Assembly (NCBI GenBank): GCA_013360485.1
Contig: JABWBN010000005.1
Coordinates: 1 to 54,059 of the forward strand
DNA from: Burkholderiaceae bacterium
Lineage (GTDB): Bacteria > Pseudomonadota > Gammaproteobacteria > Burkholderiales > Burkholderiaceae_C
Direction: 5' to 3'
DNA length: 54,059 bases
Shown: positions 1 through 8,899 of the stretch, in pieces
How the letters are laid out: each line of letters opens with the position of its first letter
How positions within the stretch are numbered: position 1 is the first letter of the stretch
The notes under the pieces: model-generated
The model's input: only the letters and a program-made list of their open reading frames with translations
Told to the model about the DNA's origin: nothing
The model's database searches: none
Translations under genes and position numbers: made by a program

Positions 1-117
1 CTCGCGCTCGCCAACCGCCAGGACGAGGCGCGTTTCGAGCTCGAGGCGCTCCTGCGCATCGCCCCCGACGACGCTTGGGCCCGCGAACGCCTTGCCCCGG
101 CGCCCACGAAGCGCTGA
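1..117 (+). CDS. C-terminal fragment of a TPR-like protein (5' truncated)
   Basis: The first reading frame is open from base 1 to a TGA at 115-117 and encodes 38 residues. It contains a stretch like the second half of a tetratricopeptide repeat (residues RFELEALLRIAPDDAWAR, with the helix-turn-helix spacing and the Pro-Asp pair). The start lies outside the window. A deacetylase-like ORF follows 12 nt later, so the two were probably co-transcribed, as in exopolysaccharide clusters that pair TPR proteins with NodB-type deacetylases. Its leucine and valine codons (many CTC, GTC) resemble the first 220 bases of the next ORF more than the genes beyond 1.6 kb. Function cannot be given from this fragment. 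Confidence 0.5.
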   Translation, partial: LALANRQDEARFELEALLRIAPDDAWARERLAPAPTKR

Positions 118-129
118 ACTGGCCGCAAC

Positions 130-1596
130 GTGCGTGCGATCCTCACCTACCACTCGATCGACCCGTCGGGCTCGCCCGTGTCGATCGACGAAATCGTGCT
201 GCGCCGCCACATCGCGTGGCTGCGCTCGGGCCGCGTGCAGGTCGTGCCGCTCGAGCGCATCGCGGACGTCGCGCCAGAGCGCGACGCGGTCGCGATCACG
301 TTCGACGACGGCTTCGCGAACTTCGAGACGGTCGCGTGGCCGCTGCTGCTCTATCGCCGCTGGCGCCGCGGCCCCGGGAGCCTCAGTCTGCGCGAGCGGC
401 TCGGAAACGCCCCGGTCCGCCCCGTCTCCGCCAAGTGCGTCTGGCTGCACGCCGTCTCGCTCGGCGAGGTCAACGCGACGCGAACGCTGGTGGAGGAGCT
501 GCGCCGGCGCTCGCCGGAGACCGTGATCGCGGTGAGCGCGACCACGCAGACGGGCCTCGAACGCGCCAGGGCGCTCTATCCGAAACTTACGGTCTTCCGC
601 TTTCCGCTCGACTTGTCATTCATCGTCCGCCGCGCCATGCGGCGGATTCGCCCCTCCGTCATCGTCCTGATGGAGCTCGAAGTCTGGCCGAACCTGGTCG
701 AGGTCGCGAGCCGTCACGGCGTGCCGGTCATCATCGCCAACGGGCGCGTCACGCACGAGAAGAGCGTGCGGTGCTTCAACTGGCCCCTGCTGCGCCAGGT
801 CTCCCGCCGGATGTTCAGCAAGCTGCGCTGGGTCGGGGCGCAGGACGAGACGTACGCGCGGCGGTTCTCCGGCCTGGGCGTGCCGCCGGAGCGCATCGAG
901 ATCACCGGCTCGCTCAAGTATGACGCGGCCGACGTCGCCGACTGGATCGAGGGGCAGGAAGCCCTTGCCGACGAGACAGGCATCAACCGCAGGCGGCCAC
1001 TGTGGGTCTGCGGCAGCACCGGTCCGGGCGAGGAGGCGGCGGTGCTGGACGCGTATTCGGAGCTGCTCAGGTCGCACCCGGAGCTGCAACTGGCGATCGT
1101 CCCGCGCAAGCCGGAGCGCTTCGACGAGGTCGCCGCATTGATCGTGCAGCGCGGCTTCGCGTGCCTGCGGCGCAGCGGCGGGCCACCGGTGGTGCCGAGC
1201 ACGGCGGAGCCGCGGCCGGTGTTCCTGGGCGACACGATGGGGGAGCTGCGTCGGTTCTACGGGCTGGCAACGGTGGTGTTCGTGGGACGGACGCTGGCGC
1301 CGATGGGGGGTTCGGACGTGATGGAAGTGGCCGGGCTGGCGCGGGCGATGGTGCTGGGGCCGCACACCTTCAACTTTGCCCATGCGGCCAGCATGGCGCT
1401 GGCCGCTCAGGCCGCGATCCGGGTGGACGATATCGACGAGGGCGTGCGCGTGGCCGCGTCACTGGCGCGCGACCCGCAACGGGCGGCGTGGTCCGACCGC
1501 GCACTGGCCTATGCGGCCGAGCATCGCGGCGCGGCGCACCGCATGGCCGAGCAGGTGCTGGCGCTTGGGCGCTCGGCGCCTACCGACAAAGACTAG
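130..1596 (+). CDS. waaA: Mosaic ORF: deacetylase N-terminus fused to Kdo transferase (WaaA)
   Basis: Residues 1 to about 73 look like the start of a NodB-type polysaccharide deacetylase: LTYHSI near the N-terminus and the metal/catalytic motif TFDDGF at 57-62. The domain then stops. From about residue 75 the protein is 3-deoxy-D-manno-octulosonic acid transferase, which adds Kdo to lipid A: HAVSLGEV (107-114, catalytic Glu), MELEVWPN, GSLKYD and the GPHTFNF nucleotide-sugar motif at 410-416. The usual WaaA N-terminal membrane anchor is missing. The central part (GSTGPGEE, IVPRKPERFDEVA, GRTLAPMGGSDVME) resembles planctomycete-type enzymes as I remember them. The part after GPHTFNF resembles betaproteobacterial WaaA, the expected neighbour of tolC. 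The GTG at 130 is the only start keeping the deacetylase part. The ORF overlaps the tolC stop by 4 bases, tail to tail. It could be a real recombinant gene or an assembly chimera. Confidence 0.6.
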   Translation: MRAILTYHSIDPSGSPVSIDEIVLRRHIAWLRSGRVQVVPLERIADVAPERDAVAITFDDGFANFETVAWPLLLYRRWRRGPGSLSLRERLGNAPVRPVSAKCVWLHAVSLGEVNATRTLVEELRRRSPETVIAVSATTQTGLERARALYPKLTVFRFPLDLSFIVRRAMRRIRPSVIVLMELEVWPNLVEVASRHGVPVIIANGRVTHEKSVRCFNWPLLRQVSRRMFSKLRWVGAQDETYARRFSGLGVPPERIEITGSLKYDAADVADWIEGQEALADETGINRRRPLWVCGSTGPGEEAAVLDAYSELLRSHPELQLAIVPRKPERFDEVAALIVQRGFACLRRSGGPPVVPSTAEPRPVFLGDTMGELRRFYGLATVVFVGRTLAPMGGSDVMEVAGLARAMVLGPHTFNFAHAASMALAAQAAIRVDDIDEGVRVAASLARDPQRAAWSDRALAYAAEHRGAAHRMAEQVLALGRSAPTDKD

Positions 1597-2954
1597 CGCG
1601 CCAGCAGCGCGTCCACCGCGTTGACGTCCTGCGGTTGCAGTTGGCCGGCGGCCTGGCGCAGCTTCAGTCCCGTCATGATGGTGTCGTAACGCGCCTTGGC
1701 CAGGTCGCGTTGCGTGCTGTAGAGCTGGGTGGTGGCGTTCAGCACGTCGAGGTTGACGCGCACACCCACCTTGTAGCCCAGCTGCGTGGCTTCGAGCGCG
1801 AGCTTCGATGACGCCTCGGCGGCCTCGAGCGCCTTGACCTGGGCCTGCAGCGACTGCACGCCGAAATAGGCCTGGCGCGTGCCCTGCGCCACCCCGCGGC
1901 GGGCGGCTTCGAGGTCGTTGCGGGACTTCTCTTCCAGGACGGTGGTTTCCTTGATGCGGTTCTGGATGGAGTTGCCTGCGAACAGCGTGTAGTTCATCTG
2001 CACGCCGAGTGTGGCGTTCTTGGTGGTGCCGGCCTTGCCGCCGGCGTAAGTGATGCCGGTGCCCGTGCTGTGGCTGCCCGAAAGGGTGCCGATGAGGTCG
2101 ACCGTGGGCAGGTTGCCGGCTCGGGCCTTTTCGGTTTCGAGCTGGGCGACTTCCAGCCCCAGGCGGGCCTTGCGGATGCTCGGGTGGCTGCCGTCGGCCA
2201 GGGTCACCCATTCCTCGGCACTGGCGGGCATGACGGTGGGCAGTTGCACCGGCAGGGCCAGCGTCTTGGGCGTCACGTCGGTCTTGCCGATGAGTTGGTC
2301 GAGTGCGATGCGCTTGGTGCGCAGGTCGTTGTCGGCGGCGATTTCCTGCGCGGTGGCCAGGTCGAACTTGGCCTGGGCCTCGCGGGTATCGGTGATGGTG
2401 GCCGTGCCCACCTCGAAGTTACGCTTGGCCGAGGCCAGTTGCTCGGAGATCGCCTTTTTGTTCGTGCGCGCGGTGGCCAGGGAGTCCTGCGCCGCCAGTA
2501 CGTCGAAATAGGCCTGGGAGACGCGTACGATCAAATCTTGCTCGGCTGCCTCGAGGTCGGCCTTGGCCACATCCAGCGAGCGGCGCGCCTGTTCGATGGT
2601 GGCGGAATTGGACCGATTGAACAGCGGCTGCCTTGCCGACAGCTCGACCTTCTGGTTGTTCGTGGTGAGGCTCGGACCGACGACCGGCTCGGTGCGGGTG
2701 GTGGTGGCCGTGCCGCCCAGCGCGACGGCGGGCTGGCGCAGGGCGTCCGACTGGGCCGCCTTGTATTGGGCCGAGTCGGCCTGGGCCCGCGCTGCCAGGT
2801 AGGTGGCATCGTAGGCACGCGCGGCCTCGTAGAGCTCCTTCAGGCTCTGGGCCTGCGCGGCAGCGCCGGCCAGGCCGATGGCCAGGGCCACGGCCATGGG
2901 GCGCAGGGTCCGGGGGGCGCGCAGGTTCGCGCTTCGCGGAGGCAGACGGTGCAT
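1593..2954 (-). CDS. tolC: TolC-family outer-membrane efflux channel
   Basis: 453 residues, the normal size for TolC/OEP channels. A signal peptide with a long Ala/Leu core ends near AAAQAQ (about residue 36), giving a mature start SLKELYEAARAYDATYLAARAQ, the hallmark of TolC helix H1. Two homologous coiled-coil halves follow, each with the QAYF motif (VSQAYFDVLAAQ and TRQAYFGVQSLQ) and the repeated YKVGVRVNLDVLNA / FEVGTATITDTREA turns. The protein would form the outer-membrane and periplasmic tunnel for the RND pump. It lies on the same strand as tetR, the adaptor, the pump and pcm, downstream of pcm after a 166-bp gap, so it may have its own promoter. An AAGGA sequence lies upstream of the ATG at 2954. 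Confidence 0.92.
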   Translation of the reverse strand: MHRLPPRSANLRAPRTLRPMAVALAIGLAGAAAQAQSLKELYEAARAYDATYLAARAQADSAQYKAAQSDALRQPAVALGGTATTTRTEPVVGPSLTTNNQKVELSARQPLFNRSNSATIEQARRSLDVAKADLEAAEQDLIVRVSQAYFDVLAAQDSLATARTNKKAISEQLASAKRNFEVGTATITDTREAQAKFDLATAQEIAADNDLRTKRIALDQLIGKTDVTPKTLALPVQLPTVMPASAEEWVTLADGSHPSIRKARLGLEVAQLETEKARAGNLPTVDLIGTLSGSHSTGTGITYAGGKAGTTKNATLGVQMNYTLFAGNSIQNRIKETTVLEEKSRNDLEAARRGVAQGTRQAYFGVQSLQAQVKALEAAEASSKLALEATQLGYKVGVRVNLDVLNATTQLYSTQRDLAKARYDTIMTGLKLRQAAGQLQPQDVNAVDALLAR

Positions 2955-3120
2955 GGAGGAGCTTCCTTGTGAGTGGATGAGGGATGCGGGTCAACGGCCC
3001 GGCTGGCCCGGATTCGGCCCGTGCCCGCGGTGGCCAGCGTTGTAGCGGCGAGTCGGTGACGCGGGCAAGCCGCGTGCGACACGCTGCTGGAGTGGGGCGC
3101 CGAGTTGCCGCATCCGGGGG

Positions 3121-3774
3121 TCAGAAGGTGAATCGGGTCGGCGGCGCAAAACCGTCGAGCGCCGGCGCCACGGTATCGAAGAGTTCCACAGTCGTGTAAC
3201 CGCCTTGTGGCTGGCGTGTGATGCGCACCGCCCGCATGACCGGCTCCTGCCCGACGATGGCCAGCAGCCGACCGCCGGGGCGCAGTTGTTCGAGCAGCGC
3301 CTGCGGTACCGACGACACGGACCCGGACAGCACGATGGCGTCGAACGGCGCCTCGCCGGGCAGGCCCTGGGCGCCGTCGCCATCGCGAACGACGACGTTC
3401 GATGACAGCGCCCGGCGCAGATTCTCGCGAGCCATGCGCGCCAGCGCCGGTCGATTTTCCATGGTGACGACCGATTGGGCGCGGTGACCCAGCAGCGCGG
3501 CCATGAAGCCCGAACCGGCGCCGATCTCGAGCACGCGTTCGTGGCGTTGCACCTGCGCCTCCTGCAGCATGCGGGCCTCGACCCGCGGTGCCAGCATGCA
3601 CTGGCCTTCGGGCAGGGGAACCTCAGTGTCGACGAAGGCCAGCGCGCGGTAGGCCGCAGGCACGAAATCCTCGCGCTTGACCATGGCCAGCAGCGACAGC
3701 ACCCCGGCGTCGAGCACATCCCAGGGTCGGATCTGCTGCTCGATCATGTTGAATCGCGCTTGTTCCACGTTCAT
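3121..3774 (-). CDS. pcm: Protein-L-isoaspartate O-methyltransferase family
   Basis: 217 residues with the PIMT layout: N-terminal helices ending in KREDFVPAAYRALAFVD and PLPEGQCMLAP, then the SAM-binding motif I VLEIGAGSGF (about 80-89) with the acidic end of strand 2 in VVTMEN, then DGDGAQGLPGEAPFDAIVL and LRPGGRLLAIVG. PIMTs methylate isoaspartyl residues in damaged proteins in the cytoplasm. This is the somewhat divergent betaproteobacterial type that commonly sits next to tolC and waaA. The start ATG at 3774 is preceded by a GAGAG-like site. It lies 42 bp after the RND pump gene on the same strand, so it may be read through from the efflux operon. Substrate specificity is inferred from the family. 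Confidence 0.85.
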   Translation of the reverse strand: MNVEQARFNMIEQQIRPWDVLDAGVLSLLAMVKREDFVPAAYRALAFVDTEVPLPEGQCMLAPRVEARMLQEAQVQRHERVLEIGAGSGFMAALLGHRAQSVVTMENRPALARMARENLRRALSSNVVVRDGDGAQGLPGEAPFDAIVLSGSVSSVPQALLEQLRPGGRLLAIVGQEPVMRAVRITRQPQGGYTTVELFDTVAPALDGFAPPTRFTF

Positions 3775-3816
3775 GTCGTTCTCTCGGGTCTGGGCGTATC
3801 GGTGAAAGCCAGAATT

Positions 3817-6800
3817 CTATTTCGGGCTGGATGCCCCCTCGGGTGTGCCTGCGACCAGGGGTGCCGGCGCAGCCGAAGGTTTCACCAGGCTGCGCGCCCA
3901 CTGGCCCAGGTCGTCGAGCCAGCAGTAGATCACCGGCACCACCACCAGCGTGAGCACGGAGGACGTGATGACGCCGCCGATCACCGCCTGGCCCATCGGG
4001 GCGCGCTGTTCGGATCCCTCGGACAGCGCGAATGCCAGCGGCAGCATGCCGAAGATCATCGCCAGCGTGGTCATCAGGATCGGTCGCAGCCGCACCTTGG
4101 CCGCGTGCAGCAGCGCATCGTGCCGGTTCATTCCGTCGGCGCGCGAGCGGATCGCGAAGTCGATCAGCAAGATGGCGTTCTTGGTCACCAGGCCCATCAG
4201 CATCACGATGCCGATGATCGAGAACATGTTCAGCGTCGAGCGCCACACCAGCAGCGCCGCGACCACGCCGATCAAGGTGAGCGGCAGCGACGACATCAGC
4301 GCCAACGGCTGCAGGAAGCTGCGGAACTGCGAGGCCAGGATCATGTAGATGAACACCACGCCCAGAGCGAGCGCCGAGACCGCATAGACGAAGGACTCCT
4401 GCATGTCCTTGGTCGAGCCACCGAAGCGGTAGGTGTAGCCCGGTGGCAGGGCCGTGGACTCGAGGACGCGGCGGATGTCGGCCGAGACCTCGCCCAGCGC
4501 GCGGCCCGAGGGGCTGGCCGTGATCTCGACTTCACGGCTGAGGTCGCGCCGATTGACCTGGCTGGCCGTGGTGGACAACTGCACGTCGGCCACCTGGGAC
4601 AGGCGCACGATGCGAGGCGTGCCGTCGGTCTGAGTGCCGGTGGCGATGCCGAGCCTGCCGAGTTGTGCCGGGTCGTTGCGCTCGTCAGGTGCCAGCCGCA
4701 CCTTCACGTCGTACGACTGGTCGTCCGGTGCGCGCCAGTCGCCCACGGTTTGGCCTGCCACCAGGCCGCGCAGCGTTTGCGTGATGCTGCCCACCGACAG
4801 GCCCAGGTCGGATGCGGACTCGCGCCGGACCTGCACCGCCACGGTGGGCTTGGGTGCCTTCATGCTGGTGTCGAGATCGACCAGGCCGGGCACCCGCGCC
4901 AGCCGCGCGGTCAGCTCGCCGGTCAAGCGCTGCAGCGTGGGAATGTCTGGCCCCTGGATCGACAACGAGATGGGCTTCTGCCCGCCCACCGGATCGAGCA
5001 GGCCGACGTGGGTGACCGTGATGCCGGCCACCCGCGACAGCCGCTCGCGCAGCGGCACCGACATCTGCTCGGCATTGCGCGTTCGCTCGCGCCGCTCGAC
5101 CAGCCGCACGAAGACGCTGGCGTAGTTGCGCCCCTGCGCAGTGCCGGTGTTGATGGTGGTGACGGTGTAGCGCACCTCGGGCATCTCGCGCAGGATGGTG
5201 TCGACCTGGCGTGCACGCGCTTCGGTCACCTCCAACGGGGTGCCCACCGGCGTGTAGAAGTTGACCGACGTCTCCGAGAAATCGGCTTTGGGCACGAACT
5301 CGGTGCCCAGCAGTGGCACCAGCGCCAGGCTGGCCACCAGCGTGGCCACGGCGCCCAGAAGTGTCAGGGCCTTGTGGCGCAGCGACCAGCCCAGCGCCGC
5401 CACGTAGCCATCGCCCAGGTGATGCGACACGCGGTCGACCCAGTGGGTGAGCCGGCCGAGCGTGTGGTCGTACCAGGACCGTGGCACGAACGGCTGGCCC
5501 TCGCGGTCGATGGCTGGATCGTGCCACACCGAGCTGAGCATGGGGTCGAGCGTGAAGCTCACGAACATCGAGATCAGCACCGCCGCGACGATGGTGATGC
5601 CGAACTCGTGGAAGAACTTGCCGATGATGCCGCCCATGAATCCGATGGGCAGGAACACCGCCACGATGGACAGCGTGGTGGCCAGGACGGCGAGTCCGAT
5701 CTCCTGCGTGCCGTCCAGCGCCGCATCATGGGCGCTCTTGCCCATCTGCACATGGCGCACGATGTTCTCGCGCACCACGATGGCGTCGTCGATCAGAAGG
5801 CCCACGCACAGACTCATGGCCATCAGCGTGACCATGTTGATCGAGAACCCGAACGCATACATCACCAACAGCGTGCCCACCAGCGAGATGGGCAACGTCA
5901 GGCCGGTGATCACGGTCGAGCGCCAGCTGTTGAGGAACAGGAACACGATGCCGATGGTGAGCAGAGCACCTTCGAGCAGCGTCTGCCGCACGTTGGATAC
6001 CGAGACCCGGATCGGGCGCGCGTTGTCGCGCAGCACTTCCACGGCCATGCCGCGCGGGAGCTGGGCCCGCATGGTGTCCGTCACCCGCTTGAGGCCTTCG
6101 ACCACGTCGATCGTGTTCTCGCCCTGGCTCTTCTGCACATCCAGTGCCAGCACCCGCTGGCCGTTGTACAGCGCCAGCGACTCCAGCTCCTCCGGGCCAT
6201 CCACCACTTCGGCCACCTGGCCCAGGCGCACCGGCTGGCCGTTGCGCCGGGCCACGACCACCTGGCGCAACTCGTCGGGTTGGCGCACGCGGCCCATGAT
6301 CTGTACGGTGCGCTCGGCCTCGCGCGAGCGCAGGGCGCCGGCGGGCAGGTCCTGGTTCTCGGTGCGCACGGCGGCCATGACGGCGTCCACGCCCACGCCG
6401 TAGGCCTCCAGGGCCTGCGGCCGCAGGTAGACGTTGACCTCCCGCTTCACGCCGCCCACCAGAGTGACTGCGCCCACGCCGCGCACGTTCTCCAGCCGCT
6501 TCTTGAGCACTTGGTCGGCAAAGGTGGTGAGCTCCTGCACGCTGCGGCTGCCATCTGGCGACGTGAGCGCCAGCGTGAAGACAGGCCGACTGGAGGGGTC
6601 GAAGCGGGTGACCCTCGGCTCCTTCACTTCTTCGCGGAAGCCTGTCTTCACGATGGCCAGCTTCTCGCGCACGTCGTCGGCCGCCTTGCGGCCATTGATG
6701 TCGAGGTTGAACTGGATGATCACCACCGACGAGCCTTCGTAGCTGCGCGAATACAGCTGGCTGATGCCGGCGATGGTGTTCACCGACTCCTCGACCTTGC

Positions 6801-6993
6801 GGGTGACCTCGCTTTCCACGATCTCGGGCGAGGCACCTGGGTACTCGACCACCACGACCACGGTGGGGAAGTCGATGTCGGGGAACTGGTCCACCTTCAG
6901 CCGCTGGTACGAGAACAGGCCCAGGACGACGAAGGCGAGCATCACCATCACGGCCATCACCGGGTTGGCGATCGAGACACGGGTGAACCACAT
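3817..6993 (-). CDS. RND-family efflux pump, inner-membrane permease
   Basis: 1058 residues starting at MWFTRVSIANPVMAVMVML. I chose this ATG because the first transmembrane helix begins there and the upstream extension is low-complexity readthrough. Family marks: PDIDFPTVVVVVEYPGASPEIVE in the first pore segment, two large periplasmic loops, 12 predicted membrane segments in two halves, and the TM4 proton-relay pair in GLLIDDAIVVREN. It is an AcrB/MdtB-like (HAE1/HAE2) proton/drug antiporter of the inner membrane. The adaptor gene ends 22 bp upstream and tetR precedes that, so the three form one operon; TolC is encoded further downstream. The substrate range cannot be read from sequence. Confidence 0.95.
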   Translation of the reverse strand: MWFTRVSIANPVMAVMVMLAFVVLGLFSYQRLKVDQFPDIDFPTVVVVVEYPGASPEIVESEVTRKVEESVNTIAGISQLYSRSYEGSSVVIIQFNLDINGRKAADDVREKLAIVKTGFREEVKEPRVTRFDPSSRPVFTLALTSPDGSRSVQELTTFADQVLKKRLENVRGVGAVTLVGGVKREVNVYLRPQALEAYGVGVDAVMAAVRTENQDLPAGALRSREAERTVQIMGRVRQPDELRQVVVARRNGQPVRLGQVAEVVDGPEELESLALYNGQRVLALDVQKSQGENTIDVVEGLKRVTDTMRAQLPRGMAVEVLRDNARPIRVSVSNVRQTLLEGALLTIGIVFLFLNSWRSTVITGLTLPISLVGTLLVMYAFGFSINMVTLMAMSLCVGLLIDDAIVVRENIVRHVQMGKSAHDAALDGTQEIGLAVLATTLSIVAVFLPIGFMGGIIGKFFHEFGITIVAAVLISMFVSFTLDPMLSSVWHDPAIDREGQPFVPRSWYDHTLGRLTHWVDRVSHHLGDGYVAALGWSLRHKALTLLGAVATLVASLALVPLLGTEFVPKADFSETSVNFYTPVGTPLEVTEARARQVDTILREMPEVRYTVTTINTGTAQGRNYASVFVRLVERRERTRNAEQMSVPLRERLSRVAGITVTHVGLLDPVGGQKPISLSIQGPDIPTLQRLTGELTARLARVPGLVDLDTSMKAPKPTVAVQVRRESASDLGLSVGSITQTLRGLVAGQTVGDWRAPDDQSYDVKVRLAPDERNDPAQLGRLGIATGTQTDGTPRIVRLSQVADVQLSTTASQVNRRDLSREVEITASPSGRALGEVSADIRRVLESTALPPGYTYRFGGSTKDMQESFVYAVSALALGVVFIYMILASQFRSFLQPLALMSSLPLTLIGVVAALLVWRSTLNMFSIIGIVMLMGLVTKNAILLIDFAIRSRADGMNRHDALLHAAKVRLRPILMTTLAMIFGMLPLAFALSEGSEQRAPMGQAVIGGVITSSVLTLVVVPVIYCWLDDLGQWARSLVKPSAAPAPLVAGTPEGASSPK

Positions 6994-7015
6994 GGCGGCT
7001 GCGTCCCGGGCGTCT

Positions 7016-8170
7016 CTAGTGCGACTTGGATGCGGCCGGGGCCGCAAGCGTGGCGACCCGCAGGGCCGTGCCCTCGGGGACGCTGCCGGCGGATGCGGCC
7101 AGGATGCGTTCGCCCTCGGCAAGCCCACCCAGCACCTCGACCATGGGCTGCGATGCCACCATGCCGCGCTCGCCCAGTTGCAGCGACCGGCGCTCGGCGC
7201 GGCCCTGCGCGTACACAATAGCGTAGGGCTTAGCCTGGTCGATGCGGACGGCCGAGGCGGGAATGGCCAATGCCTGCCGGCGCTCGATGTCGATCCAGCC
7301 GCGGGCGAACAGGCCATGGCGCAGGGACGGATGCGGCTCGACCGCCAGGTATGCCGCCACGGTGCGCGAGCCGGCGAGGGCCGCCGGGTTGAGTCGCACC
7401 ACGCGGGCCGCCAACGGCTCGCTGCTACCCTCCAGCGTCAGCCGGGCAATCGCGCCGGGGCGCACCCGGGCAGCCTCCTCGGGTGGCACGCCGGCCTCGA
7501 GTTCGATGCGCGTCAGGTCCACGATTTCGATGAGGCGCGCGTCGACCGATACGCGCTCGCCGGGCTGTGCCAGCCGCTGCGAAACCTGACCCGAGATTGG
7601 CGCGACCACGGTGGTGTCGGCCCGCGCCTTGCGGGCCAGCTCCGCGGCAGCCATGGCGGCCTGCAGGTTCGCCTGCGCGGCCGCCTCGTTCGATGCCGAG
7701 GTCTCCAGTGCCGTGGCCGAGATGAATCCCTGCGCCACCAGGGCCTTGTTGTTGGCCAGTTGGCGCTGCGCGATTTCGGCTTGCGCCCGCGCTGCCGCCG
7801 CCTGCTGCTCGGCCTGGCGCAGGCGCCAGTCGAACTCGGTGGTATCCAGAGTGGCCACCACTTGGCCGGCGCGCACCGCATCGCCCTCGCGCACTTCGAG
7901 CGTGCGAAGTTCCGCGGCGATCTTGGCCTTGACGTAGGCTGTGTTGACTGCCTTCAGGCTGCCCGTCACCTCCAGGCCCCGGACGAACTCGTGGCGCCCG
8001 ACGGTGAGCACGTCAATTGGCGCGAGTTCGAGGGCCGGACGCGGCGCGGAGGCGGCGGCAGTGGCTGCGGTCGCCGCGGTGCGGCGCGCAGCCGTCAGAC
8101 GCAGGCCAACTGCCGCCAGAACAGCCAATGCCAGCAGGCCGATGGCCCAAGGTCTCCAGGATTTGGACAT
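7016..8170 (-). CDS. RND efflux periplasmic adaptor (membrane fusion protein)
   Basis: 384 residues. The start at MSKSWRPWAIGLLALAVLAAVGLRL places an N-terminal membrane anchor at residues 7-25. It is followed by the lipoyl half-motif VREGDAVRAGQVVATLD, a coiled-coil hairpin of about 90 residues rich in Ala/Gln/Glu (LRQAEQQAAAARAQAEIAQRQL ...), the second lipoyl half (VVAPISGQVSQRLAQPGERV) and a beta-barrel/MP-proximal region. It links the inner-membrane RND pump to TolC. The distance to the pump gene is 22 bp and to the upstream tetR 41 bp, which supports a single transcript tetR-adaptor-pump. There is no lipobox, so it is anchored by the N-terminal helix rather than by lipid. Confidence 0.92.
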   Translation of the reverse strand: MSKSWRPWAIGLLALAVLAAVGLRLTAARRTAATAATAAASAPRPALELAPIDVLTVGRHEFVRGLEVTGSLKAVNTAYVKAKIAAELRTLEVREGDAVRAGQVVATLDTTEFDWRLRQAEQQAAAARAQAEIAQRQLANNKALVAQGFISATALETSASNEAAAQANLQAAMAAAELARKARADTTVVAPISGQVSQRLAQPGERVSVDARLIEIVDLTRIELEAGVPPEEAARVRPGAIARLTLEGSSEPLAARVVRLNPAALAGSRTVAAYLAVEPHPSLRHGLFARGWIDIERRQALAIPASAVRIDQAKPYAIVYAQGRAERRSLQLGERGMVASQPMVEVLGGLAEGERILAASAGSVPEGTALRVATLAAPAASKSH

Positions 8171-8211
8171 ATCGAGTGAGGGGTCGATTGGGGCAGGCAG
8201 CGCGCGGCGAC

Positions 8212-8874
8212 TCAACGAGCGGCGGGCGACGCACGCAGCCCGTCGAGCAGCAGGTCGAGGTGGTTGCGGATGAACGCGTGCCCGTCGACCGGCAAGGTGC
8301 CGCCCAGGCATGCCGGCGGGCACGCGCCCAGCGAATGTTTGTGGATGCAGATCATGATGAGCGGCAACACCAGGGAGTGCACCGCGGAATCGATGTCGAC
8401 ATGGCGGAACTCGCCGTTGTCGATGCCGCGCTTCACGATGGAACCCAGCAACTCGGTGGCCGGTTGAACCACTTCGCGCATGTAGTAGTCGGCGATGTCG
8501 GGAAAGTTGCGCACCTCGGTCATCACCAGCTTGAAGACGGCCGAGGCCTGGCTGTCGTAGATGGCCACCCACCACTGGGCGAGGATGTCGCGCATGAGGT
8601 CGGTCGTGCTGCCCGAGAAGCCGGCGGCACGCGCGGCGCCGTCGGCGATGCGCGACGACAGGCAATGGGCGATCACCGCCTTGAGCAGGTCTTCCTTGCT
8701 CGGGAAGTACAGGTACAAGGTGCCCTTGGACACGCCGGCGTGTGCTGCCACTTCTTCAGCGCGCGTGGCGGCGAAGCCCTTCTCGACGAAGAGCGCCAGC
8801 GCGGCATCGAGCAGTTCCTGCGGCCGGGCTTCCTTGCGACGGCGGCGTGCGCTCGTTTCAGCGGGGGTAGACAT
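8212..8874 (-). CDS. TetR/AcrR-family repressor of the efflux operon
   Basis: 220 residues. The N-terminal TetR helix-turn-helix is clear: ELLDAALALFVEKGFAATRAEEVAAHAGVSKGTLYLYFPSKEDLLKAVI (about 20-68). The C-terminal ligand/dimer domain (about 75-210) resembles AcrR-like regulators with a conserved WWVAIYDSQASAVFKLVMTEVRNFPDIADYY segment. As first gene of the tetR-adaptor-pump operon it should repress its own transcription and that of the pump until an inducer binds. A perfect 8+8 inverted repeat sits 4 bp upstream of its start codon and is the likely operator. The divergent luxR-type gene starts 145 bp away and might share this control region. Confidence 0.93.
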   Translation of the reverse strand: MSTPAETSARRRRKEARPQELLDAALALFVEKGFAATRAEEVAAHAGVSKGTLYLYFPSKEDLLKAVIAHCLSSRIADGAARAAGFSGSTTDLMRDILAQWWVAIYDSQASAVFKLVMTEVRNFPDIADYYMREVVQPATELLGSIVKRGIDNGEFRHVDIDSAVHSLVLPLIMICIHKHSLGACPPACLGGTLPVDGHAFIRNHLDLLLDGLRASPAAR

Positions 8875-8877
8875 TGG

Positions 8878-8899
8878 TTACTGACCGGTTAGTCAGTAA
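8878..8899. promoter_or_regulatory. Palindromic operator in front of tetR
   Basis: Perfect inverted repeat TTACTGAC-N6-GTCAGTAA. It is centred about 14 bp upstream of the tetR ATG, within the tetR/luxR divergent region. The ACTGAC...GTCAGT arms resemble AcrR/TetR-type operators. It would cover the transcription start of the efflux operon; binding by the adjacent TetR is inferred. Confidence 0.75.

Noticed and set aside
3817-7317. RND pump reading frame continues 108 codons upstream of the chosen start
   Set aside because: The extension is Pro/Arg/Ser-rich, overlaps the adaptor gene in another frame and has no family similarity; the pump begins at MWFTRVS.
7016-8665. Adaptor frame extended through tetR
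   Set aside because: The extension is the antisense-like shadow frame of tetR; the membrane anchor and family similarity start at 8170.
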